Shown here piece by piece: positions 51,664 to 58,776 of a stretch of DNA of 64,000 nucleotides. The notes beneath the pieces were generated by a model that had not been told where the DNA came from, searched no databases, and saw only the letters and a program-made list of their open reading frames with translations. Position numbers and translations under genes: made by a program. Origin of the DNA: Thermococcus henrietii. Lineage in GTDB: Archaea; Methanobacteriota_B; Thermococci; Thermococcales; Thermococcaceae. Location of the stretch: positions 868,001-932,000 of the forward strand of contig NZ_LT900021.1 of the NCBI RefSeq assembly GCF_900198835.1, in the 5' to 3' direction. Positions within the stretch are counted from its first letter, which is position 1; each line of letters begins with the position of its first letter.

Positions 51664-52676
51664 CATATCCTCGGCACGGGGTCTCCGGCAGGGGGCTCCA
51701 TGAAGCGCTTTCCGCCGATTCCGGTTTCGAGGAGGACCTTCCCTCTGTATTCTTCTATTACCTCGCCGACTATCGCCGCGTCTTTTCCCCTCTTCGTCTT
51801 CCTCATCGCCTCAAGGGCTTCTTCCGCGTGCTCCCTGGCAACGACCATAACCACTTTCCCCTCGTTCGCCACGTCGTAGGGACTGATTCCCAACATCTCG
51901 CTCGCGGCCCTTACCTCGGGCTTCACGGGTATTGCATCCTCCCTGACGAGGATTCCGACGTTGCTCTTCCTCGCTATCTCGTTGAGGGCGTTGCTCAGCC
52001 CGGCCCTCGTGGGGTCCTTCATCGCGTGTATATTTTCCCAGCCGATGGCTTTTGCAACCGCTTCAACGACCTCCCACACCGGCGCGACGTCGCTCTTCAG
52101 CTCGGTTTCGAAGGCTATGCCCTCCCTGTGGCTCATCAGCGCTATTCCGTGGTCTCCTATCGTCCCGCTGACGAGGACTATGTCTCCTACCTTCGCCCCG
52201 GCGTCGCTTACCGGCTTTTCCGCGATTCCAACTCCCGCGGTAATCACGAACATCTCTATGGGCTCTTCAACGACCTTCGTGTCGCCGGTGACGATTGGAA
52301 CGGGGACTTCCTTAGACGTCTCGTCCATCGAGCGGAGAACCCTCTCAAGGACTTGCATGTCAAGGCCTTCCCCGATAATCATCGAGTTTGCTAAGGCTAA
52401 AGGCTTCGCGCCCATCACCGCCAAATCGTTGACCGTTCCGCTTATCGCGAGCCTGCCTATGTCACCGCCGGGGAAGAAGAGTGGCTTGACGGTGTGGCCG
52501 TCTATCGTAAAGACTATGTGCTCATCGCCGATGGGTATCGTCGCCCCGTCGTCGAGCTGGTCGAGTCCTATTCCCCCGGCGCTCTTGAGGGTCAGGGTCT
52601 TCAGTATAACGTCCCTCAGGAGCTCCTCCATTATTTCTCCGCCCGCACCGTGTTCGAGCTTTATCTTTTCACCCAT
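51660..52676 (-). CDS. hypE: Hydrogenase maturation protein HypE
   Basis: A 338-residue PurM-type protein that dehydrates the carbamoyl group from HypF on its C-terminal cysteine to a thiocyanate, the CN source for [NiFe] hydrogenase. The N-terminal [11 protein letters not shown] and the C-terminal VPRIC end with the acceptor Cys are present, as is the ATP-binding [12 protein letters not shown] 52676 follows GGAGGGTTG. A TTG six bases upstream is not favoured. The stop overlaps the convergent acetate-CoA ligase stop as TTAG. It is last in the operon MNT-HEPN-hypE. Confidence 0.93.
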   Translation of the reverse strand: MGEKIKLEHGAGGEIMEELLRDVILKTLTLKSAGGIGLDQLDDGATIPIGDEHIVFTIDGHTVKPLFFPGGDIGRLAISGTVNDLAVMGAKPLALANSMIIGEGLDMQVLERVLRSMDETSKEVPVPIVTGDTKVVEEPIEMFVITAGVGIAEKPVSDAGAKVGDIVLVSGTIGDHGIALMSHREGIAFETELKSDVAPVWEVVEAVAKAIGWENIHAMKDPTRAGLSNALNEIARKSNVGILVREDAIPVKPEVRAASEMLGISPYDVANEGKVVMVVAREHAEEALEAMRKTKRGKDAAIVGEVIEEYRGKVLLETGIGGKRFMEPPAGDPVPRIC

Positions 52677-52678
52677 CT

Positions 52679-53071
52679 TCAACCCTCCAGAAAGCCTTTC
52701 GAAGTTAGATAGCGCCTCGTAAATTCGAGGAACTCTTCGGCGCGCCGTATGTTTTCGCGCGCCTCTTCCTCGGTTATATCAACCACGAAGGAGTAATCCG
52801 CGGTCTGCCTGAGATTAAACGCGGTTCGAAGGTGTGTGAAAAACTTGTGGGAAACTTCTCCAGTCTTCACGAACTCCCTGCCGAGGAGCGCTATGACTGC
52901 GGAATGCTTCGAAACCCTTATCCCCTTCGTCAGCAAAATAGCCTCTGCGCAGTAGAACATTGTGTAGTACGCCCTTGAGAGCGCGAAGGCATAAAACCCC
53001 TTCTCCAGCAACGTCTTTGATGCCTCAAGGCTCCTCTCTGCTTTTTTCAGGATCTCCTCGTACCCGCTCAT
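52679..53071 (-). CDS. HEPN-domain protein of a HEPN/MNT pair
   Basis: A 130-residue all-helical HEPN protein: YEEILKKAERSLEASKTLLE, then the core ALSRAYYTMFYCAEAILL and FVKTGEVSHKFFTHLRTAFNLRQTADY. The HEPN partner of HEPN/MNT pairs is often an RNase toxin, though the usual Rx4-6H is not clearly formed here. It is coupled to the MNT gene by ATGA and inserted between hypF and hypE. It might be an independent toxin-antitoxin cassette. Confidence 0.8.
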   Translation of the reverse strand: MSGYEEILKKAERSLEASKTLLEKGFYAFALSRAYYTMFYCAEAILLTKGIRVSKHSAVIALLGREFVKTGEVSHKFFTHLRTAFNLRQTADYSFVVDITEEEARENIRRAEEFLEFTRRYLTSKGFLEG

Positions 53072-53394
53072 ACCTTGACACCTTCCGCGTAAACGTTCTG
53101 AATCAGCGGGTCGTGCTCCATTCTGGGATTAATCGGGTAAACGATGAGCGAGACAACTAACCCTTTCTCCAGAACGTATTCCTCTGTGATTTCACTGAGT
53201 TGGTCGTGCTCTTCGAGCGTTAGCCTTCTCCTTACCATGACAATCACGTCAACGTCGCTGTCTTCTTTAGCTTCGCCCCTCGCGTACGAGCCGAAGAGGA
53301 TAACCTCGACTAAGTCGTCGCCGAGGATTTCGATGAGCTTTTCCTTCACCTCGCGCAGGATTTCGAGGAGCTCTTCCCTCGGGATTACGGGCAT
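53068..53394 (-). CDS. Minimal nucleotidyltransferase (MNT) of a HEPN/MNT pair
   Basis: A 108-residue nucleotidyltransferase with the core VILFGSYARGEAKEDSDVDVIV, containing GSxxRGxxxxxSDxD. The family acts as antitoxin in HEPN/MNT systems, in some cases by adding AMP to the HEPN protein. It is the first gene of MNT-HEPN-hypE, so its promoter (about 53400-53436) may drive hypE too. Confidence 0.85.
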   Translation of the reverse strand: MPVIPREELLEILREVKEKLIEILGDDLVEVILFGSYARGEAKEDSDVDVIVMVRRRLTLEEHDQLSEITEEYVLEKGLVVSLIVYPINPRMEHDPLIQNVYAEGVKV

Positions 53395-53436
53395 CGTTTT
53401 TCCCTCAGATAACTTTCCATCTTTCCACTTAAACCT

Positions 53437-55755
53437 TCACAGCATCAAATCCTCCCTCGTCAGGTAGCCCTCCAGGTACAGCCCGCCGAGGAAGGCCTGG
53501 CCGACGTTTATCCCGTTGTCCCCGCGCGGGACCTCCGTTGTAACGTGGAACTTAAGGCCCGACGCCTCAACAGCTTTCCTCACGGTCTTGACCATGGGCT
53601 CGTTGTAAGCGACACCACCGCTCATTACGACGTCCTTCACGCCGAACTCCTTAGCTTTCTCGATGGCAACCCCCGCAAAGACCCTGGCGAGGGCCAGGTG
53701 AACCGAGTAAGCGATGTCCGCCGGCGAGGCCTTTTCGAGGAGATCCAGCGCCTGCACGAACAGCTCCTCGACCTTTAGGAGTTCCCCCTCCACAGGCACC
53801 TCGAACTTGAGGTCGTTCTTGCCCTTCATCGCGAAGCTCTCGAGCTTCATCGCCGGCTCGCCCTCGTAGTGCCTTCTGTAGGCCACGTTGAGCAGAACCG
53901 ACAGGGCGTCGAGAACCCTTCCGGCTGATGAAGCGTAGGCGAGGTTTATCCCCTTGGCGAGCTGGTTCAGGGCGACTGAGAACTCCACCTCGCCGTACTT
54001 TAAGCTCCCTATCGCCTTCGGACAGCACTTCCTTATGACCCCTTCAAGCTCCTCAACGCTGTAGACCTTGCTCAGGATTCCCATCAGAGCCCTGAGAGGG
54101 TAGTAACTCGCCAGGTCTCCGCCGGGAAGCGGGTAGTAGTCTATATGAGCCAGCCTCTCCACGTCCTCGTAGCCGAGGTAGAGCACCTCACCGCCCCACG
54201 TGTTGCCATCGGTTCCGTAGCCCACTCCGTCAACGGCTATTCCTACAGCTGATTCGAGGTTCTTCTCGGCTAAGACACTCGCTATGTGGGCGTAGTGGTG
54301 CTGAACCTGGAGCAACTCGACGTTCAGCTCGTTCGCTAGCTCCATAGCGAGCTTTGTCGTGTTGTAGGTTGGGTGGAGGTCGGCAACGATTAAATCGAAC
54401 TCCTTAACCCTTAGGATTCTCTTGAAGTGCCCTATCGCTTCCCTCATGAACTCAAGAACCTCGACCTTTCCGGTGTTGCCGATGTACTGGCTCGGGTAGA
54501 CCTTTCCGTTTTTAGCAACTCCAAAGGCGTTCATCAGCTCCGCACCGACCGCCAAACCGCGGTAGCTGAAGGGAATCTCTATCGGGAGGGGCACAAAACC
54601 TCTGCTTCTCCTAATAACGGCCCTCCTTCCGTCAACGAAGCGAACCACGCTGTCGTCCGCGCGGTTGAGTATCTTCCTGTTGTGGAGCAGGAAGTAGTCG
54701 GCCACCCCTTTCAGCTCCTCGAAGGCCCTGTCGTTGTCCTTGACCATCGGCATTCCCGGGTAGTTCGCCGAGGTCATCACGTAGACCTTCGTCTTGCTCC
54801 AGTGGAAGAGTATGTAGTGCGTTCCCGCGTAGGGGAGCATGACGCCGATTGTATGCAAGCCGGGCGCGAGGTTCTCGGGCAGGGGGAAGGGTTCCCTCTT
54901 GCGGAGCGTCACGATGGGTCTTCTATAGCTGGTCAGCTCCTCCTCTTCAGCGTTGCTAACGTAGGCGAAGCTCTTGACCGTCTCAAGGCTATCTGCCATT
55001 ATCGCGAAGGGCTTCTGGGGCCTGAAGGTTCTCTTCCTCAGCTCGGCAACGACGTCTTCCCTTGTCGCGTCGCACGCCAGATGGATTCCGCCGATTCCCT
55101 TGATGGCCACTATGTAGCCCTTATCAATCAGCTCCGCCGCCTTCCTCAGCGGGTCGCCCGTGATTTCCTCCCCGTCGCTCGTGTAGAGACGGTAGCTCGG
55201 CCCGCAAACGGGACAGCAGACGGGTTCAGCATGGTAGCGCCTGTTCAGGGGGTCTTTATACTCGCTCTCGCAGAAGTCGCACATCGGAAATTCCTTCATC
55301 GTCGTGTTCTCGCGGTCGTAGGGCAAGTCCTCGATGATTGTGAACCTCGGCCCGCAGTTGGTGCAGACGATGAATGGGTACATGTAGCGCTTGTTCGTCG
55401 GGTCGAAAAGTTCTCTCAGGCAGTCCTCGCAGATGGCTATGTCGGGCGGAATTATCGAGTCCCCACCGCTTCCGCCCTTCGAGCTTTTCTCGATGTAGAA
55501 GCGGTCGAAGCCCTGGGGCGGGATTTCCTTCTTCTCGAGCCTGTCAACCCTCGCGAGGGGAGGTTTTTTCCGGTAGATGTCCTTGATGAATGCCTCTATG
55601 TCCTCTTCCCGGCCCTCTACGACTATCTCGACTCCGGCATCGCCGAGGTTCTTGACGTAGCCCCTCAGGTTGTGCTCGTGCGCTATGCGGTAAATGAACG
55701 GCCTGAATCCAACGGCCTGAACGATGCCCTGAACGTGAATACGGTAAGCCTTCAT
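53437..55755 (-). CDS. hypF: Carbamoyltransferase HypF
   Basis: A 772-residue protein that moves carbamoyl from carbamoyl phosphate to HypE for [NiFe]-hydrogenase CN ligands. Domains in order are acylphosphatase (HVQGIVQAVGFRPFIYRIA), two zinc fingers (CEDC...CTNC and CDFC...CPVC), a YrdC-like domain, and the Kae1-like carbamoyltransferase with HHYAHIASVLAE. Length and order match the family. ATG 55755 follows GGTGGGTGGGC. It has its own promoter with a SurR-type activator site 7-8 bases before the TATA box. Confidence 0.94.
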   Translation of the reverse strand: MKAYRIHVQGIVQAVGFRPFIYRIAHEHNLRGYVKNLGDAGVEIVVEGREEDIEAFIKDIYRKKPPLARVDRLEKKEIPPQGFDRFYIEKSSKGGSGGDSIIPPDIAICEDCLRELFDPTNKRYMYPFIVCTNCGPRFTIIEDLPYDRENTTMKEFPMCDFCESEYKDPLNRRYHAEPVCCPVCGPSYRLYTSDGEEITGDPLRKAAELIDKGYIVAIKGIGGIHLACDATREDVVAELRKRTFRPQKPFAIMADSLETVKSFAYVSNAEEEELTSYRRPIVTLRKREPFPLPENLAPGLHTIGVMLPYAGTHYILFHWSKTKVYVMTSANYPGMPMVKDNDRAFEELKGVADYFLLHNRKILNRADDSVVRFVDGRRAVIRRSRGFVPLPIEIPFSYRGLAVGAELMNAFGVAKNGKVYPSQYIGNTGKVEVLEFMREAIGHFKRILRVKEFDLIVADLHPTYNTTKLAMELANELNVELLQVQHHYAHIASVLAEKNLESAVGIAVDGVGYGTDGNTWGGEVLYLGYEDVERLAHIDYYPLPGGDLASYYPLRALMGILSKVYSVEELEGVIRKCCPKAIGSLKYGEVEFSVALNQLAKGINLAYASSAGRVLDALSVLLNVAYRRHYEGEPAMKLESFAMKGKNDLKFEVPVEGELLKVEELFVQALDLLEKASPADIAYSVHLALARVFAGVAIEKAKEFGVKDVVMSGGVAYNEPMVKTVRKAVEASGLKFHVTTEVPRGDNGINVGQAFLGGLYLEGYLTREDLML

Positions 55756-55786
55756 GCCCACCCACCGGTTTTCTTTCCACTTTTAG

Positions 55787-55799
55787 GGCCTTTATAGGT
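55787..55799 (-). promoter_or_regulatory. TATA box of hypF
   Basis: The minus strand reads AACCTATAAAGGC, predicting a start near 55767 and a short leader. Confidence 0.6.
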
Positions 55800-55805
55800 T
55801 TCCAA

Positions 55806-55822
55806 AACCAAAAGTTGAAAAC
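55806..55822 (-). promoter_or_regulatory. Extended SurR-type motif upstream of the hypF TATA box
   Basis: The minus strand reads GTTTTCAACTTTTGGTT, an exact GTTn3AACn5GTT. It ends about 7 bases upstream of the TATA box, an activator position. A further GTTT-N3-AAAC element overlaps (GTTTTGGAAAC, 55798-55808). Confidence 0.75.
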
Positions 55823-55848
55823 GAGAGTGGAGTTTTGAACCTTTGGTG

Positions 55849-56958
55849 TTAGAACAACGCCCCGTACTTGTAGAATATCGAGCACGTTCCCTCGTAGGAC
55901 ACCATGCACGGCCCTATCGGGTGCCTCGGCGTGCAGGTCTTTCCGAAGTGCGGGCACTGTGGTGGTAGGGCCAGTCCCCTGAGGATTGCCCCGCAGAGAC
56001 AGCCCTTTTCGAGGTCGGGGAGCTTCGGGACTTCGGGGTCGTAGTAGGTCCTTATCTCGAGCTCCTTCCACTCCTTCCTCAGTTCGAGACCGCTCTTGGG
56101 CATGACCCCGAGGGCGCGCCACCTCGCGTCCTTGACCTCGAAGAACCCCTCTATGAGCTTCTGGGCAACGACGTTGCCCTCGTATTTAACGGAGCGGGTG
56201 TACTCGTTGATTATCTTCGCCTCTCCGGCCTTCACCATTCTGATGAGGTAGAGTATCGCGAGGAGCATGTCAACCGGCTCGAAACCGGCTATAACCTGCG
56301 GGACGCCGTACTTCTCGGTTATCGGCTCCCAGCCCTTGACGCCTATTATAACCGAGACGTGGCCGGGGTCAATGAGCCCGTGGAAGCGCGTTCCCTGCTT
56401 TATAAGGACCTCAACCGCCGGTGGCGTGAGCCTGTGAACCGAGTAAATCTTGAAGTTCTCCAGCTCCTCCTGGGCAACGACGTTGAGCATTCCCGCGGCC
56501 GGGGCTGTGGTCGTCTCGAAGCCCGGAGAGAAGTGAACCACCGTCCTGTCGGGGTTCTCCTTGGCTATGCGGTAGGTGTCGTAGATTGAGTACACGACCC
56601 TGATGTCGTAGCCCTCGCTCTTCAAATCGGCGAAGCTTCCCCTCGGCGTCGGAATCTTGTACATGTCGCCGAAGGTCGTCATGATTATTCTGTCGCCCTC
56701 CTCGTAGGCCTGGCGCATTATCTCCATCATCTTGACGATGTCCTCGACCGGGGTTATACAGACCGGACAGCCCGGCCCGCTGAGTATCTTGACGTTCTCC
56801 GGGAGAAGAGAGCGGATTCCGGTTCTCGTTACGGTGTCCTCGTGGGTTCCGCAGACGTGCATGAAGCGGACCTCGTCGAGGCCCTTCGCCTCCTCGTGGA
56901 TTTTCTTCACTATCTTCTGAGCGAGCTCCCTGTCCCTGAATTTATCCAGCGTCCCCAT
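55849..56958 (-). CDS. hypD: Hydrogenase maturation protein HypD
   Basis: A 369-residue Fe-S protein that, with HypC, assembles the Fe(CN)2CO unit. The CGTHE motif is near the N-terminus, GPGCPVCITP follows, and the cluster ligands are in LCGAILRGLALPPQCPHFGK and CTPRHPIGPCMVSYEG. ATG 56958 was selected, with GGGTGAT overlapping the hypC stop as Shine-Dalgarno. The gene follows hypC by one base, and the downstream hypF is under a separate promoter. Confidence 0.94.
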   Translation of the reverse strand: MGTLDKFRDRELAQKIVKKIHEEAKGLDEVRFMHVCGTHEDTVTRTGIRSLLPENVKILSGPGCPVCITPVEDIVKMMEIMRQAYEEGDRIIMTTFGDMYKIPTPRGSFADLKSEGYDIRVVYSIYDTYRIAKENPDRTVVHFSPGFETTTAPAAGMLNVVAQEELENFKIYSVHRLTPPAVEVLIKQGTRFHGLIDPGHVSVIIGVKGWEPITEKYGVPQVIAGFEPVDMLLAILYLIRMVKAGEAKIINEYTRSVKYEGNVVAQKLIEGFFEVKDARWRALGVMPKSGLELRKEWKELEIRTYYDPEVPKLPDLEKGCLCGAILRGLALPPQCPHFGKTCTPRHPIGPCMVSYEGTCSIFYKYGALF

Positions 56959-56959
56959 T

Positions 56960-57220
56960 TCAATCACCCGGGTAGTAGTAGCCGCCTATCGCGTCCTTTT
57001 CGAGCTTGAAGACCTCGTCCCAGGCGTTGAGTATTTCCTTCGCGGTCTCTTCATCAACGCGCTCGATGATGAAGCCGGTGTGAATCAGCACGTATTCACC
57101 GGGCTTGACGTCGGGCATCAAATCAATCCTGGCCTCTCTCTTGACGCCTCCGAAGTCCACCCACGCGGTTCCCTTCTCCCTGTCAACCTCCAAAACCTTC
57201 GCAACGGTCGCCAGACACAT
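56960..57220 (-). CDS. hypC: Hydrogenase maturation chaperone HypC
   Basis: An 86-residue HupF/HypC protein beginning MCLATVAKVLEV, with the conserved Cys2 needed to hold the Fe(CN)2CO unit, and PDVKPGEYVLIHTGF in the middle. ATG 57220 was chosen to expose Cys2, with GGTGAAGCTC just before it. It forms an operon with hypD and the hypC-like gene upstream. Confidence 0.93.
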   Translation of the reverse strand: MCLATVAKVLEVDREKGTAWVDFGGVKREARIDLMPDVKPGEYVLIHTGFIIERVDEETAKEILNAWDEVFKLEKDAIGGYYYPGD

Positions 57221-57264
57221 GAGCTTCACCTACCTCGGGTTGTCCTGCCCGTTATTTAGCCTTT

Positions 57265-57519
57265 CTAAAACCTCCGGTTTGAAACCGTGAAGGTCAGCTC
57301 GAGCTTTCTTGAGCGGTGGTATGAGCACCTCGCGAGGGTCTCCTCGGCCTCGCTCCTGCTGACCTTCTCAAGAACTATGCCGTAGTAAATCTTCACGTAG
57401 TCCCCGGGTTTCACGTCCTTTACGAAGTCCAGCCTCGCTTCCTTGAGCTGGCCGTCCACGTCGACTATCGCCCTTCCGTTCCTTACCTCGAGGACCCTCC
57501 CCGCGAGCATCAGGGCCAT
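57265..57519 (-). CDS. HypC-like protein lacking the N-terminal cysteine
   Basis: An 84-residue protein with the HypC beta-barrel pattern (LAGRVLEVRNGRAIVDVDGQ, KDVKPGDYVKIYYGIVLEKV). It begins MALMLAG instead of MCLA, so the Fe-binding Cys2 is replaced by Ala. A later Cys (residue about 69) and a basic tail are unusual. It may be an inactive scaffold or a partner for another complex. It is first in the operon with hypC and hypD, with GGTTGAT before ATG 57519. Confidence 0.75.
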   Translation of the reverse strand: MALMLAGRVLEVRNGRAIVDVDGQLKEARLDFVKDVKPGDYVKIYYGIVLEKVSRSEAEETLARCSYHRSRKLELTFTVSNRRF

Positions 57520-57520
57520 G

Positions 57521-57529
57521 GTTATCAAC
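57521..57529. promoter_or_regulatory. Basic SurR-type half motif before the hypC-like gene
   Basis: GTTATCAAC fits the short GTTn3AAC core, but the third GTT is GTG (one mismatch in the extended motif). It lies directly before ATG 57519. An overlapping near-palindrome TATCAA-N6-GTGATA spans 57523-57540. The basic motif alone is expected often by chance. Confidence 0.3.
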
Positions 57530-57544
57530 CAAAGGTGATAGAAA

Positions 57545-57557
57545 ACGATTTATAGAC
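57545..57557. promoter_or_regulatory. Shared divergent TATA region of the hypC-like operon and the DUF302 gene
   Basis: The plus strand reads ACGATTTATAGACC and the complement GGTCTATAAATCGT, a TATA box in both directions. It predicts starts at about 57577 (plus, DUF302) and 57526 (minus, hyp operon). Confidence 0.5.
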
Positions 57558-57562
57558 CTTTT

Positions 57563-57580
57563 CCTGACCAGTCAGTCAGG
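57563..57580 (+). promoter_or_regulatory. TetR operator candidate A (upstream of DUF302)
   Basis: CCTGAC-N6-GTCAGG is a perfect inverted repeat with 6-bp arms. It overlaps the predicted start near 57577. It shares TGAC-N6-GTCA and part of the centre with sites B and C around the TetR gene. Confidence 0.7.
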
Positions 57581-57588
57581 TGATTCGG

Positions 57589-57966
57589 ATGGACATGGGA
57601 CAGATGATTAACGCCGGAAAGAGCAAGTACCCCTACGAGGAGACCATAGAGAAGATTAAGGCCAAGGTTGAGGAGATTGGATGGAGCGTTGTTGCCGAGC
57701 ACGACATGGAGAAGAAAGTCGGTGTTAGGGTTTACATCATCGAGGTCTGCAACAAGGACTTCGCTAAAAAGGCCCTTGAGAAGCCCGAGAACCGCTGGAT
57801 TTCTGCCTTTATGCCGTGCCGTCTGGCGGTTGCAGACAACCCCGATGGGGTTTACGTTTACGGTATGAACATGAGTGCCTTTGCGGGAATGGCCCCGGGC
57901 GAGCTTGCCGAGATTCTCAAGAAAGTTTCGGAGGTTGACGAGGCCATTCTCAGTTCGGTTCTTTGA
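57589..57966 (+). CDS. DUF302 protein
   Basis: A 125-residue DUF302-type protein (KYPYEETIEKIKAKVEEIGW, EVCNKDFAKKALEKPENRWI, MPCRLAVADNPDGVYVYGMN). Two cysteines (in EVCNK and MPCRL) might be functional. The family is widespread in bacteria and archaea, with unknown role, often near metal or redox genes. ATG 57589 is supported by GGTGATT; ATG 57595 is possible. It is divergent from the hyp genes and has an operator-like site in its promoter. Confidence 0.8.
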   Translation: MDMGQMINAGKSKYPYEETIEKIKAKVEEIGWSVVAEHDMEKKVGVRVYIIEVCNKDFAKKALEKPENRWISAFMPCRLAVADNPDGVYVYGMNMSAFAGMAPGELAEILKKVSEVDEAILSSVL

Positions 57967-57970
57967 GTGC

Positions 57971-57985
57971 CTCTTTTTCCATCCT
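57971..57985 (+). terminator. T-rich terminator after the DUF302 gene
   Basis: CTCTTTTTCCATCC follows the DUF302 stop and lies before the TetR promoter. Confidence 0.35.
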
Positions 57986-57996
57986 CTCCGGCGGAA

Positions 57997-58007
57997 AGTT
58001 TAAATTC
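57997..58007 (+). promoter_or_regulatory. TATA box of the TetR gene
   Basis: AGTTTAAATTC centred near 58002 predicts a start near 58029, about 9 bases before operator site B. Confidence 0.55.
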
Positions 58008-58037
58008 TCCTCCTGCACATAATTGTCCATAACGTTA

Positions 58038-58055
58038 AATGACCAAATGGTCAGA
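58038..58055 (+). promoter_or_regulatory. TetR operator candidate B (in the TetR leader)
   Basis: TGACCA-AA-TGGTCA (58040-58053) is a perfect inverted repeat with a 2-bp centre and shares TGAC-N6-GTCA with sites A and C. It lies 9 or so bases after the predicted start and 13 bases before ATG 58066, as expected for autoregulation. Confidence 0.75.
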
Positions 58056-58065
58056 AGTGGTGGGC

Positions 58066-58659
58066 ATGGCTACGAAGTCTCCCGGTAAAACCCGTGAGAA
58101 ACTCGTATCGTCTGCAATGGAACTCTTCGCGAAAAAGGGTTTCGATAAGACCACGGTAGACGAGATAGTCGCCAGGGCCGGAGTTGCTAAGGGCACCTTC
58201 TACCTCTACTTCAAGAGCAAAGACGACCTCATAAAGGAGCTCGCCTTTGAGGTAATGCCCATAATGGCCATGCCCTCCCTCAACGACCCCTACATAACGG
58301 TCTCGTTCCCAACCCTGGAGAGCTACCTCCTCCAGCTTGGGGAAGAGTTCCTCGAGTTCTACTCGGAGAGCTATCGGGCGGAAATCTTCTTCCACATGCT
58401 CTCGGTCCGGGAAAGAATGAAGAGCATAGATGAAATCTACCGTCAGTCCTGCTCCGAGCTCCTGAGAGAGGGAGCGAGGAGGATTACTGCATACGTCAAG
58501 GTTGGTTTTGAGGACGCGCTTATAGCGTTTCAGGTCTTCATAGCCTCTCTCATGCACTACCTTCACGCCAAGGAGTGCATAGGTCTCTCCGGGGAGCACT
58601 ACCTGAGGAGGATTGTTAAGGTGGTGTTGAACCACCTCCGCCTCTCCGCGAGCGTGTGA
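58066..58659 (+). CDS. TetR-family transcription regulator, candidate regulator of the formate module
   Basis: A 197-residue TetR protein with the N-terminal HTH (FDKTTVDEIVARAGVAKGTFYLYFKSKDDL) and a helical ligand-binding domain containing two Cys. ATG 58066 has GTGGTGGG before it. The earlier in-frame ATG 58039 is inside the operator palindrome and is rejected. Regulators of this type release DNA on ligand binding. Three palindromes of the same form (57563, 58038 and 58744) flank it, so it probably controls itself, DUF302 and the formate dehydrogenase operon. Ligand is unknown; formate or a derivative is an obvious guess. Confidence 0.85.
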   Translation: MATKSPGKTREKLVSSAMELFAKKGFDKTTVDEIVARAGVAKGTFYLYFKSKDDLIKELAFEVMPIMAMPSLNDPYITVSFPTLESYLLQLGEEFLEFYSESYRAEIFFHMLSVRERMKSIDEIYRQSCSELLREGARRITAYVKVGFEDALIAFQVFIASLMHYLHAKECIGLSGEHYLRRIVKVVLNHLRLSASV

Positions 58660-58715
58660 TTCTGTTTAACGTTTCTTTATTGGTAAAATTCTTTTGTTTT
58701 CCATCATATCAGAAA

Positions 58716-58726
58716 ACTATTTAAGG
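58716..58726 (+). promoter_or_regulatory. TATA box of the formate dehydrogenase operon
   Basis: ACTATTTAAGG centred near 58721 predicts a start near 58747, directly inside operator site C. Confidence 0.6.
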
Positions 58727-58743
58727 TTTTGACGACGAGCCTA

Positions 58744-58761
58744 AATGACTGGTCAGTCATT
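58744..58761 (+). promoter_or_regulatory. TetR operator candidate C (formate dehydrogenase operon)
   Basis: AATGAC-N6-GTCATT is a perfect inverted repeat with 6-bp arms that covers the predicted start. It contains TGACTGGTCA, the reverse complement of TGACCAGTCA in site A. The position fits repression. Confidence 0.75.
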
Positions 58762-58776
58762 AGAAGGGTGATAGCC

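Noticed and set aside
57521-57529. GTTATCAAC as a firm SurR site for the hypC-like operon
   Set aside because: Only the short GTTn3AAC core is matched, expected roughly every 4 kb by chance, and the extended half is GTG rather than GTT. Kept only as a weak feature.
58039-58065. ATG 58039 as start of the TetR gene
   Set aside because: This ATG is part of the palindrome TGACCAAATGGTCA and has no Shine-Dalgarno; ATG 58066 does.
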